Shown here: in pieces, positions 14,544 through 22,600 of the stretch
Position numbering within the stretch: position 1 is the stretch's first letter
Layout of the letters: the number at the start of each line of letters is the position of its first letter
Assembly (NCBI GenBank): GCA_964449275.1
Contig: CAYVAM010000047.1
Coordinates: 1 to 25,205, forward strand
Source: JAUVZF01 sp964449275
Lineage (GTDB): Bacteria > Planctomycetota > Phycisphaerae > FEN-1346
DNA: 25,205 bases
Direction of reading: 5' to 3'
The notes under the pieces: generated by a model
The model's input: the letters and a program-made list of their open reading frames with translations, nothing else
Told to the model about the DNA's origin: nothing
Database searches by the model: none
Translations under genes and position numbers: made by a program

Positions 14544-16376
14544 GTGACCCGTAGTAGATACCGCCATGCGTCTGCGATGGCCGTTTGCGCCTTCCTCGCT
14601 GTCGCTTTCTTCACGGCCCCCGGTCCGGCCTCGGCCGCCGGCGCCGGTACGCGCCCGGAGGCAGCGTCCGAATCGTCGCTCACGGCCCCCGAACTCGCTG
14701 CCCTTTGGAAGACCCTGACGACCGACCTTGGACCGACCACCGCGGCCAGTCAACACTTGCTCCTGGGCAACCGCGACCCTAACGGCGACAGTTGTGTAGG
14801 CCCCGAACTCGGCGGCACCATCATCGCGCACCGGGACGGCGGCGTGGGTACCCACCTTGCCGCCATTTACGTTGAATCCATCGCGGAGCGGAACTCGCCC
14901 ATGGCCGACTTCGCGTGGCACCAGACGCGAATCAAACCGGTCTTCGCGGGCTTGCTCACGGCGAACCGCGCGGTCTTGGCGAAGGTCGTCCGGCTTGCGA
15001 CCCAGTCCGAGGAGTTGGCCCGCGCCCTACGTCGCCTCGCCGCCTGGCCGCAGGGCCTCGCGGCTTCCCGCGTCAAGCCTCCGCATCATTGGCTCGGCCA
15101 CTGCGCCGGCAGGCTCGACGGGGCCATGGCGCAGCACGACCTCGCCGCCTGCAAGACGTGGGCCAACGAACTGGCCTCCGCCACCTTTGCCCTGGCCGAC
15201 CTTCACCGCTGGATCAACATCCTGGTCGAGAATCAGTTGACCGCCATCGCCTTCCAAGCCCGGTGCAAGGCGCTCTTCGAGGAGTGCGAAGAACCGTATG
15301 GAAACAGGTACGACGCCACGCGGCACACGTCGTTCTTCCCGGGGGGGCGGCTCACGATGAACGGCTTGCACAATTTTGAGGAGGTCGAACATCAGGCGGA
15401 ATGGCTCTTCCGCGTGCCTTCGGAATATCTCGAACTCACCGGCGACGGCGCCTCTCGAGTCAAGCGTGAGGCCGTCTCGGGCGCGCCCGCCGCCGTCTGG
15501 CTGCCGCCGCACCTTCGCGGCACGTTCGCGCGCCTGCGTGATATCCTGTCCCCGGCCAACCAGGAGGTGTGGGACCGGGCCGCCCACAGCCCCTTCCACC
15601 GCAGTTACCTGGCCAACATGCTGCATCGCGCGTGGCGAGTCGGCGCGATCGAACGGGTGGCCGTTGTTCTCAAGCGGTTCGATGACGCCGCACCCCGAGC
15701 CGGCCTGAACACGCTGATGGACGTGCTCTTCTACCGCGGCGGCGACCTGGGGGCAGGAACCGTGTGGGACGACCGCTTCGACCCGCATCTCATGTCGGCC
15801 GCCGGCACACTCGGCGGAACCGACGAGCAGGTCCTTTTGGGCGCCCAGCATTTCACACGGGCCGTCTTCGGTGGTTGGGAGCACTACGGCAAGGCCCAAA
15901 CCTTGCGCGAAGCCCTGGTCAAGAAGCAGTTCGATTGCCTGCGGGCAACCGATATGGTCGGGACACTCTACCGCAACGCCGGACGCGCCGGATACTACAG
16001 CGTCCGGTGGTGCGCCGGCCTTGCCGGACACACGGTGTCGGCTGCGGAAATCACCACGTCCGGCGGATCGGCCATCGTCATCGTGGACGGCCTCGAAGGC
16101 CCCGAGACCTCCACGGAACTCTGGCCCTACGCGTATGCCCGTGGCCACGCCTGGCCGACAGGTTACACCAGGCTCAAAGCCGACATCTATGCCGTCGAAC
16201 TCTACGCCAGAGGCATCGACGACTACGTCTGGGCCGAGGGATTTATCGTAAGGGGGACCAACGCCGGGATGCTCCTACGGGCGTTCCTGCCATACCTGCC
16301 GAACCGCGCGAAGCCCCAGACCTGCTACGCCCACAGCGGCTCTCACCACGCTCGGGCGCGCACCGTCGAGAACTGA
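14544..16376 (+). CDS. Secreted protein of unknown family with transglutaminase-like Cys-His-Asp (paralogue A)
   Basis: I do not recognise the family. The GTG at 14544 has GGAGG 8 bases upstream. A signal peptide with a hydrophobic core at about 12-24 ends near A-S-A-A-G, so the 610-residue product is exported. The N-terminal two thirds look mainly helical and carry blocks shared with the next gene: L-L-L-G-x-R-D-P-N-G, E-L-A-S-A-T-F-A-L-A-D-L-H-R-W, E-V-E-H-Q-A-E and D-V-x-F-Y-R-G-G-D. In the last third, Cys465 (F-D-C), His496 (G-H-T-V) and Asp515 (V-D-G-L) occur with the intervening L-Y-R-N-A-G-R-A-G-Y-Y pattern. Order and spacing resemble the transglutaminase-like/papain-like triad, where the pattern after Cys ends in L-R-A-x-G-I-P. 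A second His (H-A-W, His535) is an alternative. The enzymatic role is inferred, not shown. Confidence 0.85.
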   Translation: MTRSRYRHASAMAVCAFLAVAFFTAPGPASAAGAGTRPEAASESSLTAPELAALWKTLTTDLGPTTAASQHLLLGNRDPNGDSCVGPELGGTIIAHRDGGVGTHLAAIYVESIAERNSPMADFAWHQTRIKPVFAGLLTANRAVLAKVVRLATQSEELARALRRLAAWPQGLAASRVKPPHHWLGHCAGRLDGAMAQHDLAACKTWANELASATFALADLHRWINILVENQLTAIAFQARCKALFEECEEPYGNRYDATRHTSFFPGGRLTMNGLHNFEEVEHQAEWLFRVPSEYLELTGDGASRVKREAVSGAPAAVWLPPHLRGTFARLRDILSPANQEVWDRAAHSPFHRSYLANMLHRAWRVGAIERVAVVLKRFDDAAPRAGLNTLMDVLFYRGGDLGAGTVWDDRFDPHLMSAAGTLGGTDEQVLLGAQHFTRAVFGGWEHYGKAQTLREALVKKQFDCLRATDMVGTLYRNAGRAGYYSVRWCAGLAGHTVSAAEITTSGGSAIVIVDGLEGPETSTELWPYAYARGHAWPTGYTRLKADIYAVELYARGIDDYVWAEGFIVRGTNAGMLLRAFLPYLPNRAKPQTCYAHSGSHHARARTVEN

Positions 16377-16421
16377 CGCTCGCGTGCAGCCCGACTGTTT
16401 ATCCGAAGAAGTCCCGGCCCC

Positions 16422-16435
16422 GGCAGGATCCTGCC
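16422..16435. repeat. 14-bp perfect palindrome between the paralogues
   Basis: GGCAGGATCCTGCC lies in the 76-base gap between the two secreted paralogues, 17 bases before the second ATG. With no loop it fits a protein-binding site better than an RNA hairpin. No T-run follows. The second gene has no clear ribosome binding site, so this gap may control the ratio of the two products. Confidence 0.5.
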
Positions 16436-16452
16436 ACCCGGCCGGCTGAATC

Positions 16453-18282
16453 ATGGAGTGGATGGCGTTGACTCGGACAACACGACCCTGCCCGCGGCGG
16501 TGGATGGCGTGCGCGGCGATCGTTCTGGCCGCCGCTGGAACCGCCACGGCCGCCGGCGCCGAACTTGCGACACCGCCGGCTCCGCCTGCCCCCGCACGCG
16601 AGCAGGTTGCAGAGTTGTGGCGTGAGGTTGCCGCCACCCTCGCCCCCACACTGAACGCAAGCCGGCTCCTGCTGCTGGGCCGGCGCGATCCGAACGGACC
16701 GAGTTGCGTCCGGCCCGGGGGCCTCAAAGAGGTGGCCTTCGCCTCGGGCGGCGGGCCGGGGACGCGGCTGGCACATCAGTGGTGGAGCAGTGCGTCGGAT
16801 CGTCTCAGCCCGGCGGCCGACTTCGCCTGGCACCAGGGGACGCTCAAGGCCCTGCTCCAGGACATCAGGAAGCGAAACGAGCAGGTTCTTCCCCAAGCGA
16901 TTCGGCTTGCCGCCACGGCCGACCAACTCGCACGGGCCCTGGGCGGCAGTGGCGTCGCCCCGGGCGCCCTTGCGGCCTCTCCGGCCAGCCAACGCACGTG
17001 GCCCGGCTACTGCGCCGGCTGCCTTGTAACCGCTGTCGACGGTAACGACCTCGGCGCCGCCCGATGGTGGGCCGACGAACTGGCCTCCGCAACGTTCGCC
17101 CTGGCCGACCTGCATCGCTGGCTCGACTACGTGGTCAACAATCACCTGGCCGCACTCAACTTCCAGGCCCGCTGCAAGTCGCTCTACCTTTCCTGCAACG
17201 TGACGTACTCCGGCCGGTTCGCATTCGATCCGACCCTCTCGTGTTTGCCGGGCGGCCGCGCGGGCTACTGCGCGCTGCGCAACTACCTGGAAGTGGAACA
17301 CCAGGCCGAGCGGCTATTCCGCGTGCCTGACGACTACCTCCTGCGCCGTCTCGACGGCGCGGCGGCGCCCCGGCGCGACGGCGTTGACGACGTGCCGGCG
17401 GCCGTCGGCATGCCGCCGCATCTTCGCAGCGTGTTCCTCCGTCTGCGCAGCCACCTCTCTCCTGCCGCGCGGCAAATGTGGGACCTCGCCGCCAGGACTC
17501 CGTTCAACGCCAGTTACCTCGCCAACATCCTGTACCGCACCAGCACGGCCGGAGCGCTCGATCAACTGGCCGTCGTCCTGAAACGCTACGACCGGGCCTA
17601 TGCGAAACCCACTCAACACGGGCTGCTGGACGTCATCTTCTACCGGGGCGGCGACCCGGAGGGCGGGCAAGATTGGGCCGAGCGGTTCGAGGCGCGTCTG
17701 ATGGCCGCCGCCGCTACACTCGGCGGGTCCGACGAACAGGTCCTGCTCGGCGCCCAGCACTTTACGCGTGCGCTCCTCGGCACGGCGGATCATTACGCGG
17801 CCGCACCGTCGCTTCGTGAGGCCCTCGACGCCAACCAGTTCGACTGCATCAACGCCACCAACCTCATCGGGTGCCTCTACCGCAATGCCGGACGGGCGGG
17901 GTTCTACAACATCCGCTGGTCGGCCGGCGCCGCCGGGCACACCGTCCCGGCTGCCGAGGTCGCCAAGACCGGCGGGCGCGCCATCGTCATCGTCGATGGG
18001 CTCGACAACGCACAAACCGCAACCGAACTCTGGCCGCACGCCTACCTCTCCGATCATCGCTGGCCTCCCGGCTACCGAGGCCCGAAACCCGACATCTACG
18101 CCGTCGAACTCTACACGCGAGGTCTCGACAACTACGTCTGGGTTGAAGGATACATCCTGCGCGGGCCCAACGCCGGGATGCTCGCGCGGGTGCCCGTCCC
18201 GTATCTGCCCGACCGTCCCCAGCCGCCCACGACGCAGGTGCGACGACCTCGCTCCAACGCTGCCCCGCCCGACAACGGCTGA
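16453..18282 (+). CDS. Secreted protein of unknown family with transglutaminase-like Cys-His-Asp (paralogue B)
   Basis: This 609-residue tandem paralogue of the preceding gene is similar over its whole length, most strongly in the last 150 residues. Cys465, His496 and Asp515 fall at exactly the same residue numbers as in paralogue A. The alternative H-x-W is also kept (H-R-W), as are the helical blocks E-L-A-S-A-T-F-A-L-A-D-L-H-R-W and D-V-I-F-Y-R-G-G-D. A basic N-terminus (T-R-T-T-R-P-C-P-R-R) precedes a hydrophobic stretch at about 18-33, consistent with a signal peptide. The middle region contains more cysteines than a typical cytosolic protein, several paired between the paralogues (for example S-C-V near 80 and A-R-C-K near 238), so disulfides are possible. 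No strong ribosome binding site precedes the ATG at 16453; ATG 16462 is an alternative. It probably shares a transcript with paralogue A. Confidence 0.85.
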   Translation: MEWMALTRTTRPCPRRWMACAAIVLAAAGTATAAGAELATPPAPPAPAREQVAELWREVAATLAPTLNASRLLLLGRRDPNGPSCVRPGGLKEVAFASGGGPGTRLAHQWWSSASDRLSPAADFAWHQGTLKALLQDIRKRNEQVLPQAIRLAATADQLARALGGSGVAPGALAASPASQRTWPGYCAGCLVTAVDGNDLGAARWWADELASATFALADLHRWLDYVVNNHLAALNFQARCKSLYLSCNVTYSGRFAFDPTLSCLPGGRAGYCALRNYLEVEHQAERLFRVPDDYLLRRLDGAAAPRRDGVDDVPAAVGMPPHLRSVFLRLRSHLSPAARQMWDLAARTPFNASYLANILYRTSTAGALDQLAVVLKRYDRAYAKPTQHGLLDVIFYRGGDPEGGQDWAERFEARLMAAAATLGGSDEQVLLGAQHFTRALLGTADHYAAAPSLREALDANQFDCINATNLIGCLYRNAGRAGFYNIRWSAGAAGHTVPAAEVAKTGGRAIVIVDGLDNAQTATELWPHAYLSDHRWPPGYRGPKPDIYAVELYTRGLDNYVWVEGYILRGPNAGMLARVPVPYLPDRPQPPTTQVRRPRSNAAPPDNG

Positions 18283-18406
18283 GGCGGCGGGGTCAGTCCT
18301 CACAACATGTCTCGAACCTGTCGGGCGCCGGCCTCCATCGGCAAGACCCTTTTCGGCCCGGCCGTATCGTGGTAGACTTTCGGCGGCCGATCCTCGGAGC
18401 GGAGCC

Positions 18407-19168
18407 ATGTCGGATGCCGGGCGCCTGCCGCGATTCTTCGTCCCGCCACCGGCCGAGCGCCCCGAGACGCCCTTCCGCCAAGGCCGCCACGCCGCGCTCC
18501 CTCCGACCGAAGCGCACCATGCAGCGCACGTCCTCAGGCTGAACGTCGGCGACGCCGTGGAACTGTTCGACGGGCGCGGCGCCTCGGCCGCGGCGCGAAT
18601 CGTTCGAGTTGGTCGCGGCCGGGTCGCCGCCGTCATCGAAGCGGTGCGCGAGCCGGCGTTGCGGCCCCGTCCGCTCATCCATCTGGCGGTCGCGGTTCCG
18701 AAAGGGCGCCGGCTGGCCTGGCTCCTGGAGAAGGCGACGGAACTGGGTGCGGCGTCGGTGGCGCCGGTGCGGTTCGAGCGAAGCGTCGCGGGCGCGGGTG
18801 GCCTGTCGTCGCGAGCGCGCGGGCGGTGGCTTGGCCGGTGCATTGCGGCGGCGAAGCAGGCGCGCGTCGCCTTTCTTCCGACGCTGTCGGCGCCCCGTCC
18901 GCTGGAGGAGTTTGTGGCGTCGCCGCGCGCCGGCATTTACGGCGACGTGACCGACGCCGCCGCGCCGCTCGCCCGGGCCCTGGCCGGGTGCGCCCGCGCT
19001 GCTTCCATATATATAGTGGTGGGGCCGGAGGGCGGATTGACCCGCGCCGAGCGGCGCGCCCTGGACGCCGCCGGCCTGGCGCCGGCCCGTCTCGGACAGA
19101 CGACGCTGCGGATTGAAACGGCCGCCATCGCCCTCCTCTCGGCCGCCATCGCCCTGCGAGACCGCTGA
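18407..19168 (+). CDS. rsmE: 16S rRNA (uracil-1498-N3)-methyltransferase RsmE
   Basis: RsmE methylates N3 of U1498 in 16S rRNA, using S-adenosylmethionine bound in a SPOUT trefoil knot. The 253-residue length is usual. The N-terminal PUA-like part (R-F-F-V near the start, H-H-A-A-H-V-L-R-L and G-D-A-V-E-L-F-D-G) recognises RNA. The C-terminal SPOUT part has K-G-R-R-L-A-W-L-L-E-K-A-T-E-L-G, V-G-P-E-G-G at 205-210 and L-G-Q-T-T-L-R-I-E-T-A, all family signatures. The ATG at 18407 has GGAG (18396-18399) 7 bases upstream; a longer in-frame reading overlaps the previous gene and lacks family sequence. A weak promoter (TTTTCG, 17-base spacer, TAGACT at 18373-18378) lies in the 124-base gap. In many bacteria rsmE sits beside prmA, which is absent here. 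Confidence 0.95.
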   Translation: MSDAGRLPRFFVPPPAERPETPFRQGRHAALPPTEAHHAAHVLRLNVGDAVELFDGRGASAAARIVRVGRGRVAAVIEAVREPALRPRPLIHLAVAVPKGRRLAWLLEKATELGAASVAPVRFERSVAGAGGLSSRARGRWLGRCIAAAKQARVAFLPTLSAPRPLEEFVASPRAGIYGDVTDAAAPLARALAGCARAASIYIVVGPEGGLTRAERRALDAAGLAPARLGQTTLRIETAAIALLSAAIALRDR

Positions 19169-19182
19169 CGCCCACCCCTGCG

Positions 19183-19254
19183 GCGCGGCGGGTCAGGAGA
19201 CCCGCCGCGCAACGTCCGACCCGCCGCGCAACGTGTGACGCGCCGGGCAAGGTA
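19183..19254. repeat. Dispersed palindromic repeat, copy 2, possible rsmE terminator
   Basis: GCGCGGCGGGTC-AGGA-GACCCGCCGCGC (19183-19210) is a perfect hairpin with 12-base arms, 14 bases after the rsmE stop. Its right arm continues into a 19-base tandem repeat beginning GACCCGCCGCGCAACGT, with copies at 19199 and 19218 and a diverged one at 19237. The left part equals 6695-6713, and the third unit contains the core seen at 8966-8980. It could stop transcription from rsmE, but no T-run follows. Confidence 0.75.
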
Positions 19255-19419
19255 TGTCATGGGCGTAAACCCGGTTTCCGGCCCAGGATGGGGGGCGTGT
19301 GGCCGAATTACGGGGTTGGCTGATGGATAGGGACGTTAGCGCGGGCCGAAGATGGGCAAGATACGGAACGTGCGCAACGGAACAATTTTAAGAAACTATC
19401 GGAAAAATCCCGCTCAGAT

Positions 19420-19447
19420 TTGACTTTCGCCAATCCTGGGTTATATT
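19420..19447 (+). promoter_or_regulatory. Sigma70-like promoter of the giant secreted protein gene
   Basis: TTGACT (19420-19425), a 16-base spacer and TATATT (19442-19447) lie in a locally AT-rich patch of an otherwise GC-rich gap. Transcription from about 19454 would give an unusually long leader of some 230 bases before the ATG at 19687. Confidence 0.6.
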
Positions 19448-19453
19448 TCCCTA

Positions 19454-19686
19454 GCGTTTTTCGCCGTTATGGGGGCCATTGGGCACGCGCGCAAAGGTCA
19501 CACGTCGCGGGCGAAGCCCAGGCCCGGTAGCAAGGAGAGGGTTTGAGGCCACATCAGACGCACGCTCGAACCGCAGGGATTGACACGACGACCCGCCGGT
19601 CACGCGGCCGGCTGGGATTCGGAATGTTTATATGTCTGATCTGTGCAAGCACACGGACTGGGTCACGTTAGATGAGGGAGCAAGTC
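19454..19686 (+). other. Long 5' leader, possibly structured
   Basis: This stretch between the promoter and the ATG codes for nothing I can support. It contains GCAAAG (19491-19496), a tight hairpin GGGC-GAA-GCCC (19509-19519) and GGTAGC (19526-19531), followed by purine-rich GGAGAGGG. Parts of cyclic-di-GMP-I (GEMM) riboswitches use GCAAAG and GGTAGC at about this distance, but the other conserved positions are not obvious. A second GC-rich inverted segment (GCCGGTCACGCGGCCGGC, imperfect) lies at about 19593-19612. The ribosome binding site is GAGGGAG at 19674-19680. Confidence 0.3.
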
Positions 19687-22600
19687 ATGTCTAGTCACAA
19701 TTCCTGGAAGGGCCTGGCAGCACTCGTGGTCGCCACGGCGCTGGTTCTCGCGGTCGCGGCGCCGCAAGCGAAGGCTCAGGCCACCTACACGTGGACAGGC
19801 ACTATCGGCAGCGCGTGGGACGACCCCATGAACTGGGACCCCAGCACCGGCCCGCCCACGGGTCCTGATCCGGTGGACACCGCCAAGTTTACCACCGCGG
19901 GGATCATGGCCGGTCACCCCGTGGCGGAACTCCCCGTCGGGGCGACCGCTGCGACGCTCAGCCTCGAGAACGCCGGTCTCACGTACACCATCCAGAACGG
20001 GTCGCTCATCCTCGGCGACGTGCCCACCGTCACCACCGGTTTGCTCCAGCAGGTGGACCCCGGTGGCGGCTCGATGGCCAACAACATCATATCCAGCGAC
20101 ATCGAAGACGCCAGCATGGGCGTGAAGATCGACGTCCAGGTCGCCTCGCTGACGCTGAGCGGCAAGATCGGCACGTTTGGCCTGCCGCTCGCACTGGCGC
20201 CCGGAAGCAAAGTCGACACCGGCGCAACCCTTACCGTCACCAACACGAGCGACGACCCCGGTCTCCAGAACCACATCACCGGGACGCTCGACGTGAGCGG
20301 CACGCTATCGGGCGCCGGCAACGCACTCGGCAGCGCAGCCATCGTCCTCGATAACGGCATCCTCAACCTGGACGCCGGCGCGCCGCCCAGTTATGAACAG
20401 GTCGTGATGGCCGACAGCCCGGTCGTGTACTACCGGTTCGAGGAGGCCAACAATACGCTCCCCGCCGTCGACACGGCCGGCGGCGACCAGAACGGGATCT
20501 ACCTGAACCAGGCCGCGCCCGGCCAGACCAGTGCCAGCACGCGTCTCGGCAATGCCGTGGTCTTCGACGGCAACGACGACTCCGTCGAGATCCAAGCCGA
20601 CCTCACCAGCCCGCAGATGACCATCGAGACGTGGTTCAACGCCGACACACTGAGCGGCTGGCGCAGCATCCTGAACGACGACGGCTGGTCCGCCAGTTCC
20701 CTTCATTACCAGTTCAACAACATGCCGCTCAGGTGGTGCATCAACGGCAACGGCGGCGACGTGCTGTTGGACTGGGCCCCCAACTTCGTGGCGGGCCAGT
20801 GGTACCACGTCGTGACGACCTACGACGGCGCCAGCGGCGCGGTCGAACTCTACGTCGACGGCACTAACGTGTTCTCAGGCGCCGACAACGGGAACAACGA
20901 CCCGGTTATCAACCACGGCAACATCGGCGCGTGGCACGGCGACGACCGCGAGTGGGACGGCTACATGGACGAGTTCGCCATCTACGACACCGTCCTGGAC
21001 CCCACCCAGGTCGCGAACCACTACCTTATGGGTGGCACCGGGGCCGTTGCTGAGGTCACACTGGGCAACGACGTTACCGTCAAGGGTTTCTCGCAGATCA
21101 ATCCGACGGGCATGGTGCACCTGGGCGACCTGACGATCCACGGCGGCGCCATATTCAACGCCACCGGCGGCGGGCAGCCCAACGACGGACTCTCCTTCAC
21201 CAGCACCACCATCGACGACACCACGCCCGGCGCCGTTACCTTTAATACCGCCCTGGACGTGCCGGCCGGGCCGCTCACACTGGGCGCCACCGGCGGCGAC
21301 ACCATTACCCAGAGCGGCGCCGGAACGACCACATTCACGACGGTGGCATCCAACGTGGGCGCCGGCGACACACTGACGCTCCAGCCCAACGCCGGCGAAC
21401 TGGCCATCACCGGCCAGGTCGGCGGCGCGACCGACCCGATCACCATCCACGCGACGGTTCCGGCGGCCGGCAGACTCGCCATCACGCACGCCGACCCGGC
21501 ATCGCCGAGCAACATCCCCGTCGCCAGCACCTTCCAGGTCAACGGCGGCGTGCTCGAGATGGGAACCAAAGGCACCCAGTCCTCCCTCGGCGACGCATCG
21601 GTTGTCCTGAACGGCGGCACGATGATCCACAATGCGAGCGGCCTTGCCGCAGGCGCGAGAAACCGCTGGCGCTTCGATGAGGTCGGCGTCGCCGGCACCG
21701 TGCTCACCGATTCGATCAGCAGCGCCAACGCCACCATCATCGACCAGGGCGCCCAAGACGCCGACGTCGGCACAACCGTGGCAGGCCAACTGTACATGAC
21801 GGGCGGCGGCAAGAACGACTCCGACTATCTGAAACTCGACAATGGCATCATCTCCTCCCTCGGCGACGCCACCTTCGAGTTCTGGGCCACACAGAAAAGC
21901 GTCAAGAACTGGGGCCGCATCTTCTCGTTCGGAAGCAGCGACTCCGACGTCTTCTTGAGCGCCTGGACACGCGGCAACGACATCAACACGGACGCCCTCC
22001 GCTGGGTAGACGCCGGCGTCACCCTCGGCGACAACGACAGCGGCAACGTCAGCGACACCATGGCGCCGTTCACGATCGACCAGGAGTTCCACCTGGTCTA
22101 TGTGGTCGATGAAGAGGCCACCGGCCCGGACAGCAAGACCGTCGTCACGTGGTACAAGGACGGCGTCCTGGCGGGCTCGTTCGACACCTTCGACAAACTT
22201 TCGGACCTCGGCGACACCGAGAGCGTCCTCGGCCGCTCCAAGTGGGGCGACGACACCGCCAACGCCGCCTACAACGAGTTCCGCATCTACGACGCCGCAC
22301 TCGATGCCGCAGAGATTGCCCTCAGTTACGCCGAAGGGCCCGACGTCGCCACGTTCAGCGAGGCCGACACCGACGTCCACGTCACCGCCAGCGCGGAGAT
22401 CCAGACCAACGGCGGCGGGGGCTATCTTGGCGACCTGACGATCGACAAGGGCCTCCTCCTGACGACCTCCGGCGGCTGGCTCGGCTTCGACTCAACCACA
22501 CTCGGCCTCGCCGGCGCGGGCGACTACGGCGTCCAGACCGACGGCGACCTACGAGTCGGACAACTCCTTGACAGCGACCAGGGCGGCGGACTCCAGAGCC

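Noticed and set aside
16422..16435. Intrinsic terminator between the two paralogues
   Set aside because: The perfect palindrome has no loop and no T-run, and the two genes are close and co-directional, so a terminator is not supported.
17768..18406. In-frame extension of rsmE far upstream into paralogue B
   Set aside because: The extra 213 residues are a frame-shifted reading of paralogue B. RsmE similarity begins at the ATG at 18407, which has its own GGAG site.
17314..18936. 540-codon minus-strand frame across paralogue B and rsmE
   Set aside because: It spans two unrelated plus-strand genes and their gap, has no domain and no ribosome binding site that I can see.
20875..22380. 501-codon and other long minus-strand frames within the giant gene (also 23167-24204)
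   Set aside because: The plus strand is continuously open with a signal peptide, LamG domains and a ribosome binding site. The minus frames are Val/Gly/Ala/Asp-rich mirrors of that codon use.
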